Part shown: positions 44,888-53,750 of the stretch, piece by piece
Numbering within the stretch: position 1 is the first letter of the stretch
How the letters are laid out: each line of letters begins with the position of its first letter
DNA from: Bradyrhizobium arachidis
GTDB taxonomy: Bacteria; Pseudomonadota; Alphaproteobacteria; Rhizobiales; Xanthobacteraceae
Length of the DNA: 64,000 bases
Reading direction: 5' to 3'
Assembly (NCBI RefSeq): GCF_015291705.1
Contig: NZ_CP030050.1
Coordinates: 3,472,001 to 3,536,000 of the forward strand
The notes under the pieces: generated by a model
What the model saw: only the letters and a program-made list of their open reading frames with translations
The model's database searches: none
What the model was told of the DNA's origin: nothing
Translations under genes and position numbers: made by a program

Positions 44888-44977
44888 GTAGGGTGGGCAA
44901 AGCGCAGCGTGCCCACGACTTGATGGCAGACGGAACGAGATGGTGGGCACGGCGCTTCGCGCCTTTGCCCACCCTAC
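44888..44977. repeat. Intergenic inverted repeat, family B
   Basis: GTAGGGTGGGCAAAG...CTTTGCCCACCCTAC are identical arms to those at 22166 and 63342. The right arm lies over the 3' end of the C15 peptidase gene and supplies its TAG stop codon (44974-44976, minus strand). Confidence 0.88.
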
Positions 44978-45630
44978 GAAGCCGGTGTGTTCCGCTGCTT
45001 CCGGGCCAATCCCACCAATTCCATCAACATCGCTTCCCCCGCATCCACCAGCTCCTCCAGCGTGATCCTCGGCGCGCCCTTGCGGCGTACGGCGCCACTG
45101 CGCGCCAGCAGCGGGATATGGATGAACGCCGCGAGCCGGGGCCCACCGGCCTTCACACTCTCAATCGCGCGCCAGCTCAGGTAATTGCAGAGATAGGCGC
45201 CGGCATCGCGTGACGCACGGGCGTCGATGCCGGTGAGGCGCGCGGCGCGCAGCAGCCTTGCAGTGTGCGGGCCGAACATCATCGCGTCGGTATGGCCGGC
45301 GATGCCACGCTTGCTGGAGCGGGTGTTGGCGGCATCGGGCCAGAGCATGGTGACGGCGTTGCGCGCGCGGGTCTCGATGCGCAAATAGGGCGTGCGCGCG
45401 GCGAGGCCGAACATCAGCAGCGCGTCCGGCTTTTCCCTTGCGAGCACCTCCGGCAATTGCCGGTCGACCGCGGCGTAGGTGACCGGGAAGATGTGGCTCG
45501 CGATCGCGACATCATCGAGCGCCGGCCGGCGCAGTTGCGCCAGCCGCGCGACCAGCGGCTGGGTCGGATTATAGGGCGCGCCGGGAAACGATCCGAAGCC
45601 GGTGAGGAGAATGCGCAGCTTCTGGCTCAT
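44974..45630 (-). CDS. C15 pyroglutamyl-peptidase family protein
   Basis: 218 residues. The fold opens with ILLTGFGSFPGAPYNPT. The catalytic triad is E86 (RIETRARN), C148 (GAYLCNYLSW) and H171 (AAFIHIPL), as in Pcp, so activity on N-terminal pyroglutamate is likely. It is coupled to meaB by a 4-base overlap. Its stop lies inside a family B repeat, so the C-terminus may have been recut by repeat insertion. Family members are usually about 210-220 residues, so little is lost. Confidence 0.82.
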   Translation of the reverse strand: MSQKLRILLTGFGSFPGAPYNPTQPLVARLAQLRRPALDDVAIASHIFPVTYAAVDRQLPEVLAREKPDALLMFGLAARTPYLRIETRARNAVTMLWPDAANTRSSKRGIAGHTDAMMFGPHTARLLRAARLTGIDARASRDAGAYLCNYLSWRAIESVKAGGPRLAAFIHIPLLARSGAVRRKGAPRITLEELVDAGEAMLMELVGLARKQRNTPAS

Positions 45631-46616
45631 TGCAGCAACTCCAAGATCTGCTCGGCGGCGAGCGCCGGCGTGAGATGGCCATCGGCGACTTCAGCCTCGA
45701 TCTTCCGGACCTTCGTGCGCACCGACGCTTCGCTGCGCAGTCGCGCCAGCATGCGCTGCTCCAGCATCGACCACATCCACTTCACCTGCTGGTCGCGCCG
45801 CCGCGCCGCGAAATCGCCGGACGCATTCATCGCCTTGCGGTGATCGATAACCTTCTGCCAGAGCTCGGCGATGCCGGTGCCGGCCAGCGCCGAATAGGTG
45901 ACGACGGGCGGATGCCAATGCTCGGACCGGGGGCTTAGAATATGCAGCGCGCCGCGATAGTCGGCGGCGGTGATGTTGGCGCGCTTGAGGTTGTCGCCGT
46001 CGGCCTTGTTGATGGCGATCATGTCGGCGAGCTCGACCAGGCCCTTCTTGATGCCCTGCAATTCGTCGCCGCCGCCGGGCAGCATCAGGGCCAGGAAGAA
46101 ATCGGTCATGTCGCAGACCGCGGTCTCGGACTGGCCGATGCCGACCGTTTCGACCAGCACGACACCGAAGCCGGCCGCCTCGCACAGCAGCATCGCCTCG
46201 CGCGTCTTGGCCGCGACGCCGCCGAGCGTGCCCGAGGATGGCGAGGGACGGATGAAGGCATTGTCTGACGCCGACAGCCGCGCCATCCGCGTCTTGTCGC
46301 CGAGGATCGAGCCGCCGCTGCGCGCCGAGGACGGATCGACCGCGAGCACTGCGACCTTGTGGCCCTGCTCGATGAGATAGGTCCCCAGCGCATCGATGGT
46401 AGTGGACTTGCCGACGCCCGGCGATCCCGTAATGCCGACGCGGAACGCCTTGCCGGTGTCGGGCAGCAGCATCTGCACCAGCTCGCGCGCCAGCGCCTGA
46501 TGATCGCCGCGCCGGCTTTCCACCAGTGTGATCGCCCGCGCCAGCGCCGCGCGGCTGCCGGCGCGCAGGTCGCGGGCGAGGGATTTGATGTCGAGCGAGG
46601 CCTTCTTCTCAGTCAT
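45627..46616 (-). CDS. meaB: MeaB, GTPase chaperone of methylmalonyl-CoA mutase
   Basis: 329 residues. GITGSPGVGKST holds the Walker A motif (64-72). VLAVDPSSARSGGSILGDKTRM and FIRPSPSSGTLGGVA are hallmark MeaB/ArgK stretches, and NKADGDN is the guanine site. It loads and protects cobalamin on methylmalonyl-CoA mutase, whose two subunit genes lie at 51114-55636 with a tripartite transporter between. It overlaps the C15 peptidase start by four bases. Confidence 0.92.
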   Translation of the reverse strand: MTEKKASLDIKSLARDLRAGSRAALARAITLVESRRGDHQALARELVQMLLPDTGKAFRVGITGSPGVGKSTTIDALGTYLIEQGHKVAVLAVDPSSARSGGSILGDKTRMARLSASDNAFIRPSPSSGTLGGVAAKTREAMLLCEAAGFGVVLVETVGIGQSETAVCDMTDFFLALMLPGGGDELQGIKKGLVELADMIAINKADGDNLKRANITAADYRGALHILSPRSEHWHPPVVTYSALAGTGIAELWQKVIDHRKAMNASGDFAARRRDQQVKWMWSMLEQRMLARLRSEASVRTKVRKIEAEVADGHLTPALAAEQILELLQ

Positions 46617-46667
46617 GCCCTGCTTTACAACGCCCCGCCGGGGCAGGCGAGGGCCGCCCGCCCGATA

Positions 46668-48179
46668 TCACCGGGTCGTTGCCGCCGCCGTCTGCATCGG
46701 TTTCACCTTGCGCCACACCCACACCATCACCGGCCACAGCAGCGCGCCGATCGCCATGGCGGCGAGGATGGCGGCGACCGGCCGTTCGAAGAACGGCAGG
46801 ATGCTGCCGTCGGACTTGATCAGCGAGGTCACGAAGGCCTGCTCGACCATGGTGCCCATGACGATGCCGAGCACCATGGCGGCGACGGGATAGCCGTTAG
46901 CCTCCATGACATAGCCGATCACGCCGAAGGCGGCGACGGTGACGACGCCGAACATGTTGTTGCCGATCGCGAACGAGCCGACTGCGCAGCACAGCATGAT
47001 GATCGGCATCACGGTCGAGCGCGGCGCCAGCAGGATGTAGGCAGCGACACGGATCATCGCGATGCCGAGCGGGATCATCAGGATGTTCGCGATGATGAAC
47101 ATGAGGTAGATCGCGTACATGCTCGACGCCTTCTCGGTGAACAGCGTCGGACCCGGATTGAGGCCCTTCATGTAGAGCACGCCGATCGCGATCGCGGCGA
47201 TGGTGTCGCCGGGGATGCCGAACAGCAGCGAGGGCACCCAGCCCGACGCGATGCTGGCATTGTTGCTGGCGCCGGCCTCGACCAGGCCCTCGACATGGCC
47301 GGTGCCGAATTTCTCCTTCTCCTTGGAGAAGCGCTTCGACATCGCGTAGGAGACCCACGCCGCCATGTCGGCGCCGGCGCCGGGCAGCACGCCGATGATG
47401 ATGCCGACGATGTTCCCGCGCGTCATCTGCCAATGGTACTTCTTGGTCAGCTTCCACTGCCCGGCCATGATGCTTCCGAATTTGCGCCGCGGCAGCGGCG
47501 GCGGCTCGGGCGTCAGCATCGCGCGCATCACCTGCGCCACCGCGAACACGCCGACCAGCGCCGGGATCGGCTCGATGCCGCCGAACAGGTCGGTGATGCC
47601 GAAGGTGAAGCGCGGGACGCCGCCGGGATTCTCGATGCCGATGCAGGAGACGAGCAGGCCGAGGAACATGCCGGCGATCGCCTTCACCGGTGAGGAGCGC
47701 GCGACCAGCGTGGCGCACATCAGGCCGAGCAGCGCCAGCCAGAAATATTCGAAGGTCGAAAACGACAGCGCGATCTCGGCGAGCGGCGGCGCCAGGATCA
47801 TCAGCGACAGCACGCCGGCGATGCCGCCGACGGCGGAGAACCAGACGCCGGCCCCGAGCGCGAGCTCGGCCTGGCCCTTGCGCGTCATGGCATAGGCCTC
47901 GTCGGCATAGGCGGCGGACGCCGGCGTGCCGGGAATGCGCAAGAGCGCGCCGGGGATGTCGCCGGAGAAGATCGCCATCGAGGAGGCCGCGACGATGGTC
48001 GCGATCGCCGCGATCGGCGACAGATAGAAGGTGACGGGCACGAGCAGGGCGGTCGCCATCGTCGCCGACAGGCCGGGCAGCGAGCCGATCACCAGCCCGT
48101 ACACGGAGGCGGCGAACATCGCGATGATGACCTCCCAGGTGGAGATCAGCGCGAGAGCATCAATCAGGGTCTTGAGCAT
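46668..48179 (-). CDS. tctA: TctA-family large permease of a tripartite tricarboxylate transporter
   Basis: 503 residues from ATG 48179 (MLKTLIDALALISTWE); the upstream frame has no family sequence. Ten or more helices are expected. Conserved loops are SLPGLSATMATALLVP, GVLPGAGADMAAWVSY and FGIPGDTIAAIAIGVLY. It is the large membrane part of the TTT system, with TctB just upstream (gap of four bases) and the binding protein beyond a repeat. It imports a carboxylate, but the exact one is not visible. Confidence 0.9.
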   Translation of the reverse strand: MLKTLIDALALISTWEVIIAMFAASVYGLVIGSLPGLSATMATALLVPVTFYLSPIAAIATIVAASSMAIFSGDIPGALLRIPGTPASAAYADEAYAMTRKGQAELALGAGVWFSAVGGIAGVLSLMILAPPLAEIALSFSTFEYFWLALLGLMCATLVARSSPVKAIAGMFLGLLVSCIGIENPGGVPRFTFGITDLFGGIEPIPALVGVFAVAQVMRAMLTPEPPPLPRRKFGSIMAGQWKLTKKYHWQMTRGNIVGIIIGVLPGAGADMAAWVSYAMSKRFSKEKEKFGTGHVEGLVEAGASNNASIASGWVPSLLFGIPGDTIAAIAIGVLYMKGLNPGPTLFTEKASSMYAIYLMFIIANILMIPLGIAMIRVAAYILLAPRSTVMPIIMLCCAVGSFAIGNNMFGVVTVAAFGVIGYVMEANGYPVAAMVLGIVMGTMVEQAFVTSLIKSDGSILPFFERPVAAILAAMAIGALLWPVMVWVWRKVKPMQTAAATTR

Positions 48180-48183
48180 GGGA

Positions 48184-48675
48184 TCACCAGGGCGTCGGCA
48201 ACAGGCCGGCGGGAAGCGGCACGCGCAGCAGCTTGCCGAAGATGAGGTGGATGGCGAAGGGCGACAGTGCTGCGAGCGGCAACGCCAGCTTCCACTTCGC
48301 GCCGAGCGCGGTGGAGGTGACGTAGACCATGATCGCCGCGGTGATGATGAAGCCGAGCCGGTCGGCGGCGAAGACGTAGAACAGCAGCAGCGCCGGCGGC
48401 AGCAGGGCGCGCAGGCCATAGAGCTTGCTCTGGGGCGGCGGCGCGGCCGCCTGTCCGTCCTCGAGCGGGACAAGCTCTTCCTCCTCCTCGAAGGAATGGC
48501 CGATGCCGAACACGATCGCGAGCCCGCACAGTGCGAGGCCGGTGCCGATCACGAGCGGAAACACGTTGGGGCCGACCGGCTGCCCCGGCACCGGTGGCAG
48601 GATGTAGCCGCCATAGGCTGCAGCCGCGCCGAGCACGACGAGAAACGATCCCGTGACGGAGTCGGGAAGACGCAT
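48184..48675 (-). CDS. tctB: TctB-family small permease
   Basis: 163 residues from ATG 48675; AGGACTCCTCCC precedes it. The 174-base open extension upstream is only repeat sequence. Four hydrophobic segments are seen, including SFLVVLGAAAAYGGYIL, LVIGTGLALCGLAIVF and LLPPALLLFYVFAADRLGF, with a long acidic/Pro loop EEEEELVPLEDGQ between. It pairs with TctA as the small subunit. Confidence 0.85.
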   Translation of the reverse strand: MRLPDSVTGSFLVVLGAAAAYGGYILPPVPGQPVGPNVFPLVIGTGLALCGLAIVFGIGHSFEEEEELVPLEDGQAAAPPPQSKLYGLRALLPPALLLFYVFAADRLGFIITAAIMVYVTSTALGAKWKLALPLAALSPFAIHLIFGKLLRVPLPAGLLPTPW

Positions 48676-48698
48676 GGGAGGAGTCCTATGAGGTTTCT

Positions 48699-48845
48699 TC
48701 TCCCTCTCCCCGTTCTTACGGGGAGAGGGTCGGGGTGAGGGGACTTTCCGCGCGGACGGTGAGAGTTGGATTCGTGGAGACTCCCCCTCACCCGAATTCG
48801 AGCAAAGCTCGAATTCGACCTCTCCCCGCAAGCGGGGAGAGGTGA
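48699..48845. repeat. Intergenic repeat family F between tctB and tctC
   Basis: Two CTCTCCCCG-loop-CGGGGAGAG hairpins (48704-48727 and 48819-48842) bracket the element. GGGTGAGGGG (48733-48742) pairs with CCCCTCACCC (48783-48792), and CGAATTCGAG/CTCGAATTCG forms a third hairpin near 48793-48817. It occupies nearly the whole gap inside what should be one operon. Confidence 0.75.
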
Positions 48846-48849
48846 ACAA

Positions 48850-49842
48850 TCACGCCTTGCTCAGGCCGGCCGCCTTCATGGCTTCGCCCATCTGGGCATC
48901 GCCCTTGTCCATGAAGGCAGCGAATTGGCCGGCATCGCCCCACACCGTGCCGAAGCCGCGATTGCTCATGAAGTCCTTGAACTCGGCGGAGTCGTAGACC
49001 TTCTTCAGGGCTGCGGTGAGCTTGGTTGCGATCTCCGGCGGCAGGTTCTTCGGCGCGCCGATGCCGCGCCAGGCGCCGGTCGCGTAGTCGATGCCCATCG
49101 CCTCCTTCAGCGTCGGCACGTCCTTGAAGATCGGGTTGCGCGCCGGCGCCATGATGGCAAGGCTCCTGGCCTTGCCGGCCTCGATGATGGCGCGCGCCTC
49201 CGGCACCGAGCAGGTGGTGAGGTCGAGGCCGCCGGCTGCGAGGTCCTGCATCGCAGGAGCTGCGCCGTTCGACGGCACCCAGGCGACCTGGTTGGCGGGC
49301 AGGCCCATCGCCTGCATCCAGCCGACCAGCGCCAGGTGCCAGATGCCGCCCTGGCCGGTGCCCGACGCCTTGAACTTGCCGGGAGGCGCCGCCTTGATCG
49401 CCTCGGCGAGCTCTTTCACCGTCTTGTAGGGCGAGGAGGACGATACCTGGATGCCCGGCGGGTCCTCGTTCATCAGCGCCAGCGGGGTGTAGCTCCGGGG
49501 CGTCAGATCGGTGAGGCCCTGCCAGTGCATCATCGAGATTTCGACCGTGAGCATGCCGATGGTGTAGCCGTCGGGCTGCGCAGTCGCGATCGCGCTATGG
49601 CCAACCACGCCGGAGCCGCCGGTGCGGTTGACCACGTTGAAGGGCTGGCCGAGGTCCTTTTCCAGCAGCGCTGCGACGATGCGCGCGGTTGCGTCCGTGC
49701 CGCCGCCCGCGCCCCAGGGCACGATGACGGTGACCGGCCGTGCCGGATAGGCTTGCGCCAGTGCGGGCTTGAAGCCGAAAGCGGCGGATGCCGCGACTGC
49801 GGCGCTTGAAGCCGCAAAGGTGCGGCGCGTTATCTTGGACAT
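48850..49842 (-). CDS. tctC: Tripartite tricarboxylate transporter substrate-binding protein (Bug/TctC family)
   Basis: 330 residues. The signal ITRRTFAASSAAVAAS has a Tat-like RR and ends ALA. The Bug fold is visible in YPARPVTVIVPWGAGGGTDATAR, NRTGGSGVVG and QPDGYTIGML. It captures a carboxylate in the periplasm for TctAB. It is normally in one transcript with tctB and tctA; here a 174-base repeat element separates it from tctB. Confidence 0.88.
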   Translation of the reverse strand: MSKITRRTFAASSAAVAASAAFGFKPALAQAYPARPVTVIVPWGAGGGTDATARIVAALLEKDLGQPFNVVNRTGGSGVVGHSAIATAQPDGYTIGMLTVEISMMHWQGLTDLTPRSYTPLALMNEDPPGIQVSSSSPYKTVKELAEAIKAAPPGKFKASGTGQGGIWHLALVGWMQAMGLPANQVAWVPSNGAAPAMQDLAAGGLDLTTCSVPEARAIIEAGKARSLAIMAPARNPIFKDVPTLKEAMGIDYATGAWRGIGAPKNLPPEIATKLTAALKKVYDSAEFKDFMSNRGFGTVWGDAGQFAAFMDKGDAQMGEAMKAAGLSKA

Positions 49843-49973
49843 GAATGCCTCCCAGCGGCGCCCGTAAACTCGGGCGCTCTTGTCAATGAAGGCATTCTAG
49901 TCGGCTTTGCGGCGCCGCCGCAAGGTAGCGCTACCAGCGCGTTGTGAGCAACGTGGCGCTGCTCAAAACATGC

Positions 49974-50756
49974 TCACTGCGGCTCCTCCGCGTCGCCCTT
50001 CGGCCGCTCGCCGCCGAAAATACGGGTGCCCTCCGTGGTGAGATACGGCTTCAGGGTCTCCCACGGCACGAATGCGACATATTCGCCTTCGGCGTAGGGG
50101 CCGACCGCATAGGGCGGATAATGGAAGGTGAGCCCGGAGCTCTTGCCCGCCTCGGTTGAAGGTGCGAGCGTCACCGCGCCGATCTTGAGCAGGCTCGGCT
50201 CCACGCTCTTGAACCATTCGTCGGTCGCGGTCTCGCTGGTGTCGCGCTTCTTCTTCTCGACTTTGAGCGAGGCGATGATGGCCTTCACCATCGCCTTCAT
50301 GGTCGGTCCCTTGTCGGCGGTCTCGGTGAAGAAGGGACGGATCGAGATGCGCTTGCCCTCGGCCTTGTCCCACAGGATCGTGTTCACGTCCGAGTTGGGA
50401 TGGGCGCCGTGAGTGTCCATGTAGTCGTTGCGCAGCAGGCTGACATAACGATCGGCAACGATCGAGCGGATCGCATATTTGCGCTCGAAATCCCAGCCGC
50501 CATTCCTGAAGAATTGCGGATCCTCCTTGCGCGACGCGGCAGCTTCCGCTGCGCTCTTGTCGAGCCACTTCCTACCTTCGGCGAGGCAATCCGCCGCCAG
50601 CGCAGCATCGGTCTTGATCTTGTCGTCGAGGAAAACGCGGGCGTCGATGCTCTTGTTCTTGACGACAGCGTCGGGCTTTGGGTCGGCGGCGAGGGCGGAT
50701 ATCACGCACGTTGCGCTAAGCGCCACGGCGACGCTCAAACGGATCATGAAGTTCAA
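49974..50756 (-). CDS. Exported DUF3298/PdaC-like domain protein
   Basis: 260 residues. A signal peptide ends ALA-AD. RYVSLLRNDYMDTHGAHPNSDVNTILWD and, near the C-terminus, LTFHYPPYAVGPYAEGEYVAFVPW are the marker blocks of the DUF4163/DUF3298 arrangement seen in RsiV and PdaC. The true enzymatic or sensing role is unknown; RsiV relatives bind lysozyme. No sigma gene is adjacent. The downstream gap (49843-49973) has a GAGCA...TGCTC inverted pair but no clear terminator. Confidence 0.72.
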   Translation of the reverse strand: MNFMIRLSVAVALSATCVISALAADPKPDAVVKNKSIDARVFLDDKIKTDAALAADCLAEGRKWLDKSAAEAAASRKEDPQFFRNGGWDFERKYAIRSIVADRYVSLLRNDYMDTHGAHPNSDVNTILWDKAEGKRISIRPFFTETADKGPTMKAMVKAIIASLKVEKKKRDTSETATDEWFKSVEPSLLKIGAVTLAPSTEAGKSSGLTFHYPPYAVGPYAEGEYVAFVPWETLKPYLTTEGTRIFGGERPKGDAEEPQ

Positions 50757-50779
50757 GGATTGTGCTCCCTAACTGAGCG

Positions 50780-51082
50780 TCAAAATACTTCGTGGAAGTC
50801 GTCGGCTATCTGGCGCGCAAAGTGGGGAGAGATGGAGCGCCGGACGGTTGCCTGCGCCTGCAAGCCGGTCGCCTCCTCGATGATCTGCTCGACATCGATC
50901 AGGTTGAGTAGCGAGAAAGCGACCGCCGGTTCAATCTCGACCAGGACGTCGATGTCGCTGTCCGGCAAATACTCATCGCGAGCCCGCGAGCCGAAGATGC
51001 CAAGCTTCGACACGCCCTTGCCTTTGATGGCATCAGCGTTCCTGCGTATCGCGGCGACGATTTCGTCTCGTGTCATGGACAC
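50780..51082 (-). CDS. MNT-type nucleotidyltransferase domain protein
   Basis: 100 residues, a single minimal nucleotidyltransferase domain. The motif GSRARDEYLPDSDIDVLVE shows GS (31-32) and the metal aspartates D43 and D45. Most such proteins pair with a HEPN toxin as an antitoxin; no HEPN gene is beside it. It is 31 bases from the end of mutB, so it may be an accidental tail of that operon or a lone survivor of a toxin-antitoxin pair. Confidence 0.8.
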   Translation of the reverse strand: MSMTRDEIVAAIRRNADAIKGKGVSKLGIFGSRARDEYLPDSDIDVLVEIEPAVAFSLLNLIDVEQIIEEATGLQAQATVRRSISPHFARQIADDFHEVF

Positions 51083-51113
51083 AACCTGGCCGGTTACCCG
51101 GCCAGTCTATCAT

Positions 51114-53270
51114 CTACGCCGCCGCCTCGCTATGCCCGAGCCGGGCATTCAGCTTGCGGATCAGCTCCTCGGCCGCATCCGCGATGACGGTGCCGGGCGG
51201 GAAGATCGCTTCCGCGCCGGCGGCATAGAGCGCATCGTAATCCTGCGGCGGCACCACGCCGCCGACGATGATCATGATGTCGTCGCGGCCCTGCTTCTTC
51301 AGCGCGGCCTTGAGCTCCGGCACGGCGGTGAGGTGTGCTGCGGCGAGCGAGGAGACGCCGAGGATGTGGACGTCGTTCTCGACCGCTTGCCGCGCGGCCT
51401 CGTCGGCGGTGGCAAACAGCGGCCCGATGTCGACGTCGAAGCCGATGTCGGCGAAGGCCGACGCGATCACCTTCTGGCCGCGGTCATGGCCGTCCTGGCC
51501 GATCTTGGCGACCAGGATGCGCGGGCGGCGGCCTTCGGCCTCCTCGAACGCATCGATCAGCGCCTGAACCTTCTCGACCTGGTTGCCCATGCTGGACGCC
51601 TCCCGCTTGTAGACGCCAGTGATGGATTTGATCTCGGCGCGGTGGCGGCCGAACACCTTTTCCATCGCGTCCGAAATTTCGCCGACGGTTGCCTTGGCGC
51701 GCGCGGCGTCGATCGCGAGCGCGAGCAGATTGCCGTTGCCTTCGCCGGCCGAACGCGTCAGCGCCGCGAGCGCGGCATCGACGTCCTTCTGGTTGCGCTC
51801 GGATTTCAGCCGCGTCAGCTTGTCGATCTGCAAGCGCCGGACATTGGTGTTGTCGACCTTGAGGATCTCGATGCTGTCCTCGTCGGTCGGCTTGTACTTG
51901 TTGACGCCGATCACGGCCTGCTTGCCGGCGTCGATCCGGGCCTGCGTCTTGGCCGAGGCCTCCTCGATGCGCAGTTTTGGTACGCCGGCTTCGATAGCTT
52001 TCGCCATGCCGCCGAGTTCCTCGACCTCCTGGATGTGGCTCCAGGCTTTCGCGGCGAGATCGCGCGTGAGCCGCTCGACATAATAAGAGCCGCCCCAGGG
52101 ATCGATGATGCGGGTGGTGCCGCTCTCCTGCTGCAAAAACAGCTGGGTGTTGCGGGCGATGCGTGCCGAGAAATCGGTCGGCAGCGCCAGCGCTTCGTCG
52201 AGCGCGTTGGTGTGCAGCGATTGGGTGTGGCCTTGGGTCGCCGCCATCGCCTCCACCGTCGTGCGCATCACGTTGTTGAAGACGTCCTGCGCGGTCAGCG
52301 ACCAGCCCGAGGTCTGGCTGTGCGTGCGCAGCGACAGCGAGCGCGGGTCCTTCGGATTGAACGGTTTCAGCAGCTTCGCCCAGAGCAGGCGTGCGGCGCG
52401 CAGCTTGGCGACTTCCATGAAGAAGTTCATGCCGATCGCCCAGAAGAACGACAGTCGCGGCGCGAAACGGTCGACGTCGAGACCCGCGGCAAGGCCGGCG
52501 CGTAGATATTCGACGCCGTCGGCGAGCGTATAGGCGAGCTCGAGGTCCTGCGTCGCGCCAGCCTCCTGCATGTGATAGCCGGAGATCGAGATCGAGTTGT
52601 ACTTCGGCATCCTCGTCGAGGTGTAGGCGAAGATGTCCGAGATGATCCGCATCGAGGGCGCGGGCGGATAGATATAGGTGTTGCGCACCATGAACTCTTT
52701 CAGAATGTCATTCTGAATCGTCCCTGAGAGCTTCTCCGGCGGCACGCCCTGTTCCGCGGCGGCCGCAACATAGAGCGCGAGGATCGGCAGCACCGCGCCG
52801 TTCATGGTCATGGACACGCTCATCTGGTCGAGCGGAATCCCTGCAAACAGCGTGCGCATGTCGTAGATGGAATCGATGGCCACACCGGCCATGCCGACGT
52901 CGCCGCCAACGCGCGGATGATCAGAGTCATAGCCGCGATGGGTGGCAAGATCGAAGGCGACCGAAAGGCCCTTTTGGCCTGCCGCGAGATTGCGGCGGTA
53001 GAACGCGTTGGAATCCTCCGCCGTGGAGAACCCGGCATATTGCCTGACGGTCCAGGGCTGGTTGACATACATGGTCGGGTAGGGCCCGCGCAGATAGGGC
53101 GCGATACCGGGATAGGTCTCGAGGAAATCGAGCCCGGCGAGATCCGCCTCGCCATAAGCGGGCTTCACCAGAATGCCCTCGGGCGTCAGCCACGGCTCGG
53201 CAGTGCCTGACGGCGCCGCGGTGGCGGCGCGCTCGAAGGCAACATCAGCGAAATTGGGAATGCGGCTCAT
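51114..53270 (-). CDS. mutB: Methylmalonyl-CoA mutase, large (catalytic) subunit
   Basis: 718 residues. The N-terminal TIM barrel opens [20 protein letters not shown] and has [12 protein letters not shown]. The cobalamin domain carries the DxHxxG motif in GQDGHDRG (H595). The start is ATG 53270. It interconverts methylmalonyl- and succinyl-CoA, linking propionate and PHB-related metabolism. The GFA gene stop is 15 bases before its start, and mutA lies beyond that, so the three should form one transcript. Confidence 0.93.
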   Translation of the reverse strand: MSRIPNFADVAFERAATAAPSGTAEPWLTPEGILVKPAYGEADLAGLDFLETYPGIAPYLRGPYPTMYVNQPWTVRQYAGFSTAEDSNAFYRRNLAAGQKGLSVAFDLATHRGYDSDHPRVGGDVGMAGVAIDSIYDMRTLFAGIPLDQMSVSMTMNGAVLPILALYVAAAAEQGVPPEKLSGTIQNDILKEFMVRNTYIYPPAPSMRIISDIFAYTSTRMPKYNSISISGYHMQEAGATQDLELAYTLADGVEYLRAGLAAGLDVDRFAPRLSFFWAIGMNFFMEVAKLRAARLLWAKLLKPFNPKDPRSLSLRTHSQTSGWSLTAQDVFNNVMRTTVEAMAATQGHTQSLHTNALDEALALPTDFSARIARNTQLFLQQESGTTRIIDPWGGSYYVERLTRDLAAKAWSHIQEVEELGGMAKAIEAGVPKLRIEEASAKTQARIDAGKQAVIGVNKYKPTDEDSIEILKVDNTNVRRLQIDKLTRLKSERNQKDVDAALAALTRSAGEGNGNLLALAIDAARAKATVGEISDAMEKVFGRHRAEIKSITGVYKREASSMGNQVEKVQALIDAFEEAEGRRPRILVAKIGQDGHDRGQKVIASAFADIGFDVDIGPLFATADEAARQAVENDVHILGVSSLAAAHLTAVPELKAALKKQGRDDIMIIVGGVVPPQDYDALYAAGAEAIFPPGTVIADAAEELIRKLNARLGHSEAAA

Positions 53271-53285
53271 GGTTCAACCATATCC

Positions 53286-53750
53286 TCAATCATGATCCGG
53301 ATGCTGATGGCTGACGATGGTCGCCATCTTCTCCGGTCCGTAGTTCTGCTGCGTGGTCTGGCTCGGCAGGTTGGCGATGCCCACCACCCAGCCGAGCCGG
53401 GATTCGGTGCCATATTGCCGTGTCGGCACCACGTGGTCCGGCCGGTCGAAGGCGCCAGTCATGATCTCGATGCGCGGGCCATCGACGCGGCGGAAGCTCA
53501 GGGGCGTGCCGCAGGCGGCACAAAAGTCGCGCATCGCGATCGACGAGGATTGGAAAGCCGATGGCGTGCCCTTGGTCCAGGCAAAGTCCGTCTTCTCGAT
53601 GTCGGCGAAGGAGGCAAACGGCGCGCCGCTGGCCTTCTGGCACATCCGGCAGTGGCAGATCGAAATCTTGTTTGGCGTCGCTGTCAGCGCAAAGCGCACG
53701 GCGCCGCACTGGCAGCCGCCGGTGAGAACTGGTTTGCCTGCTTCGGTCAT
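53286..53750 (-). CDS. GFA/CENP-V-like zinc protein inserted between mutA and mutB
   Basis: 154 residues. Zinc ligands are CQC at 13-15, CHCRMC at 32-37 and CAAC at 77-80. The start overlaps the mutA stop by four bases (ATGA), and it ends 15 bases before mutB. Methylmalonyl-CoA mutase subunit genes are normally adjacent, so this position is unusual. A role in the pathway is possible, for example handling a thiol or aldehyde by-product, but nothing in the sequence proves it. It is not a close copy of the GFA gene at 4380. Confidence 0.86.
   Translation of the reverse strand: MTEAGKPVLTGGCQCGAVRFALTATPNKISICHCRMCQKASGAPFASFADIEKTDFAWTKGTPSAFQSSSIAMRDFCAACGTPLSFRRVDGPRIEIMTGAFDRPDHVVPTRQYGTESRLGWVVGIANLPSQTTQQNYGPEKMATIVSHQHPDHD

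Noticed and set aside
44775..44972. 66-residue extension of the TIGR03808 protein
   Set aside because: It crosses a family B repeat and would bury the Tat signal that begins at ATG 44774.
48676..48849. N-terminal 58-residue extension of TctB
   Set aside because: It is a translation of the hairpin repeat; TctB proteins begin near the chosen ATG 48675.
50780..51082. Complete toxin-antitoxin module
   Set aside because: Only the nucleotidyltransferase half is present; the neighbours are mutB and a DUF3298 protein.
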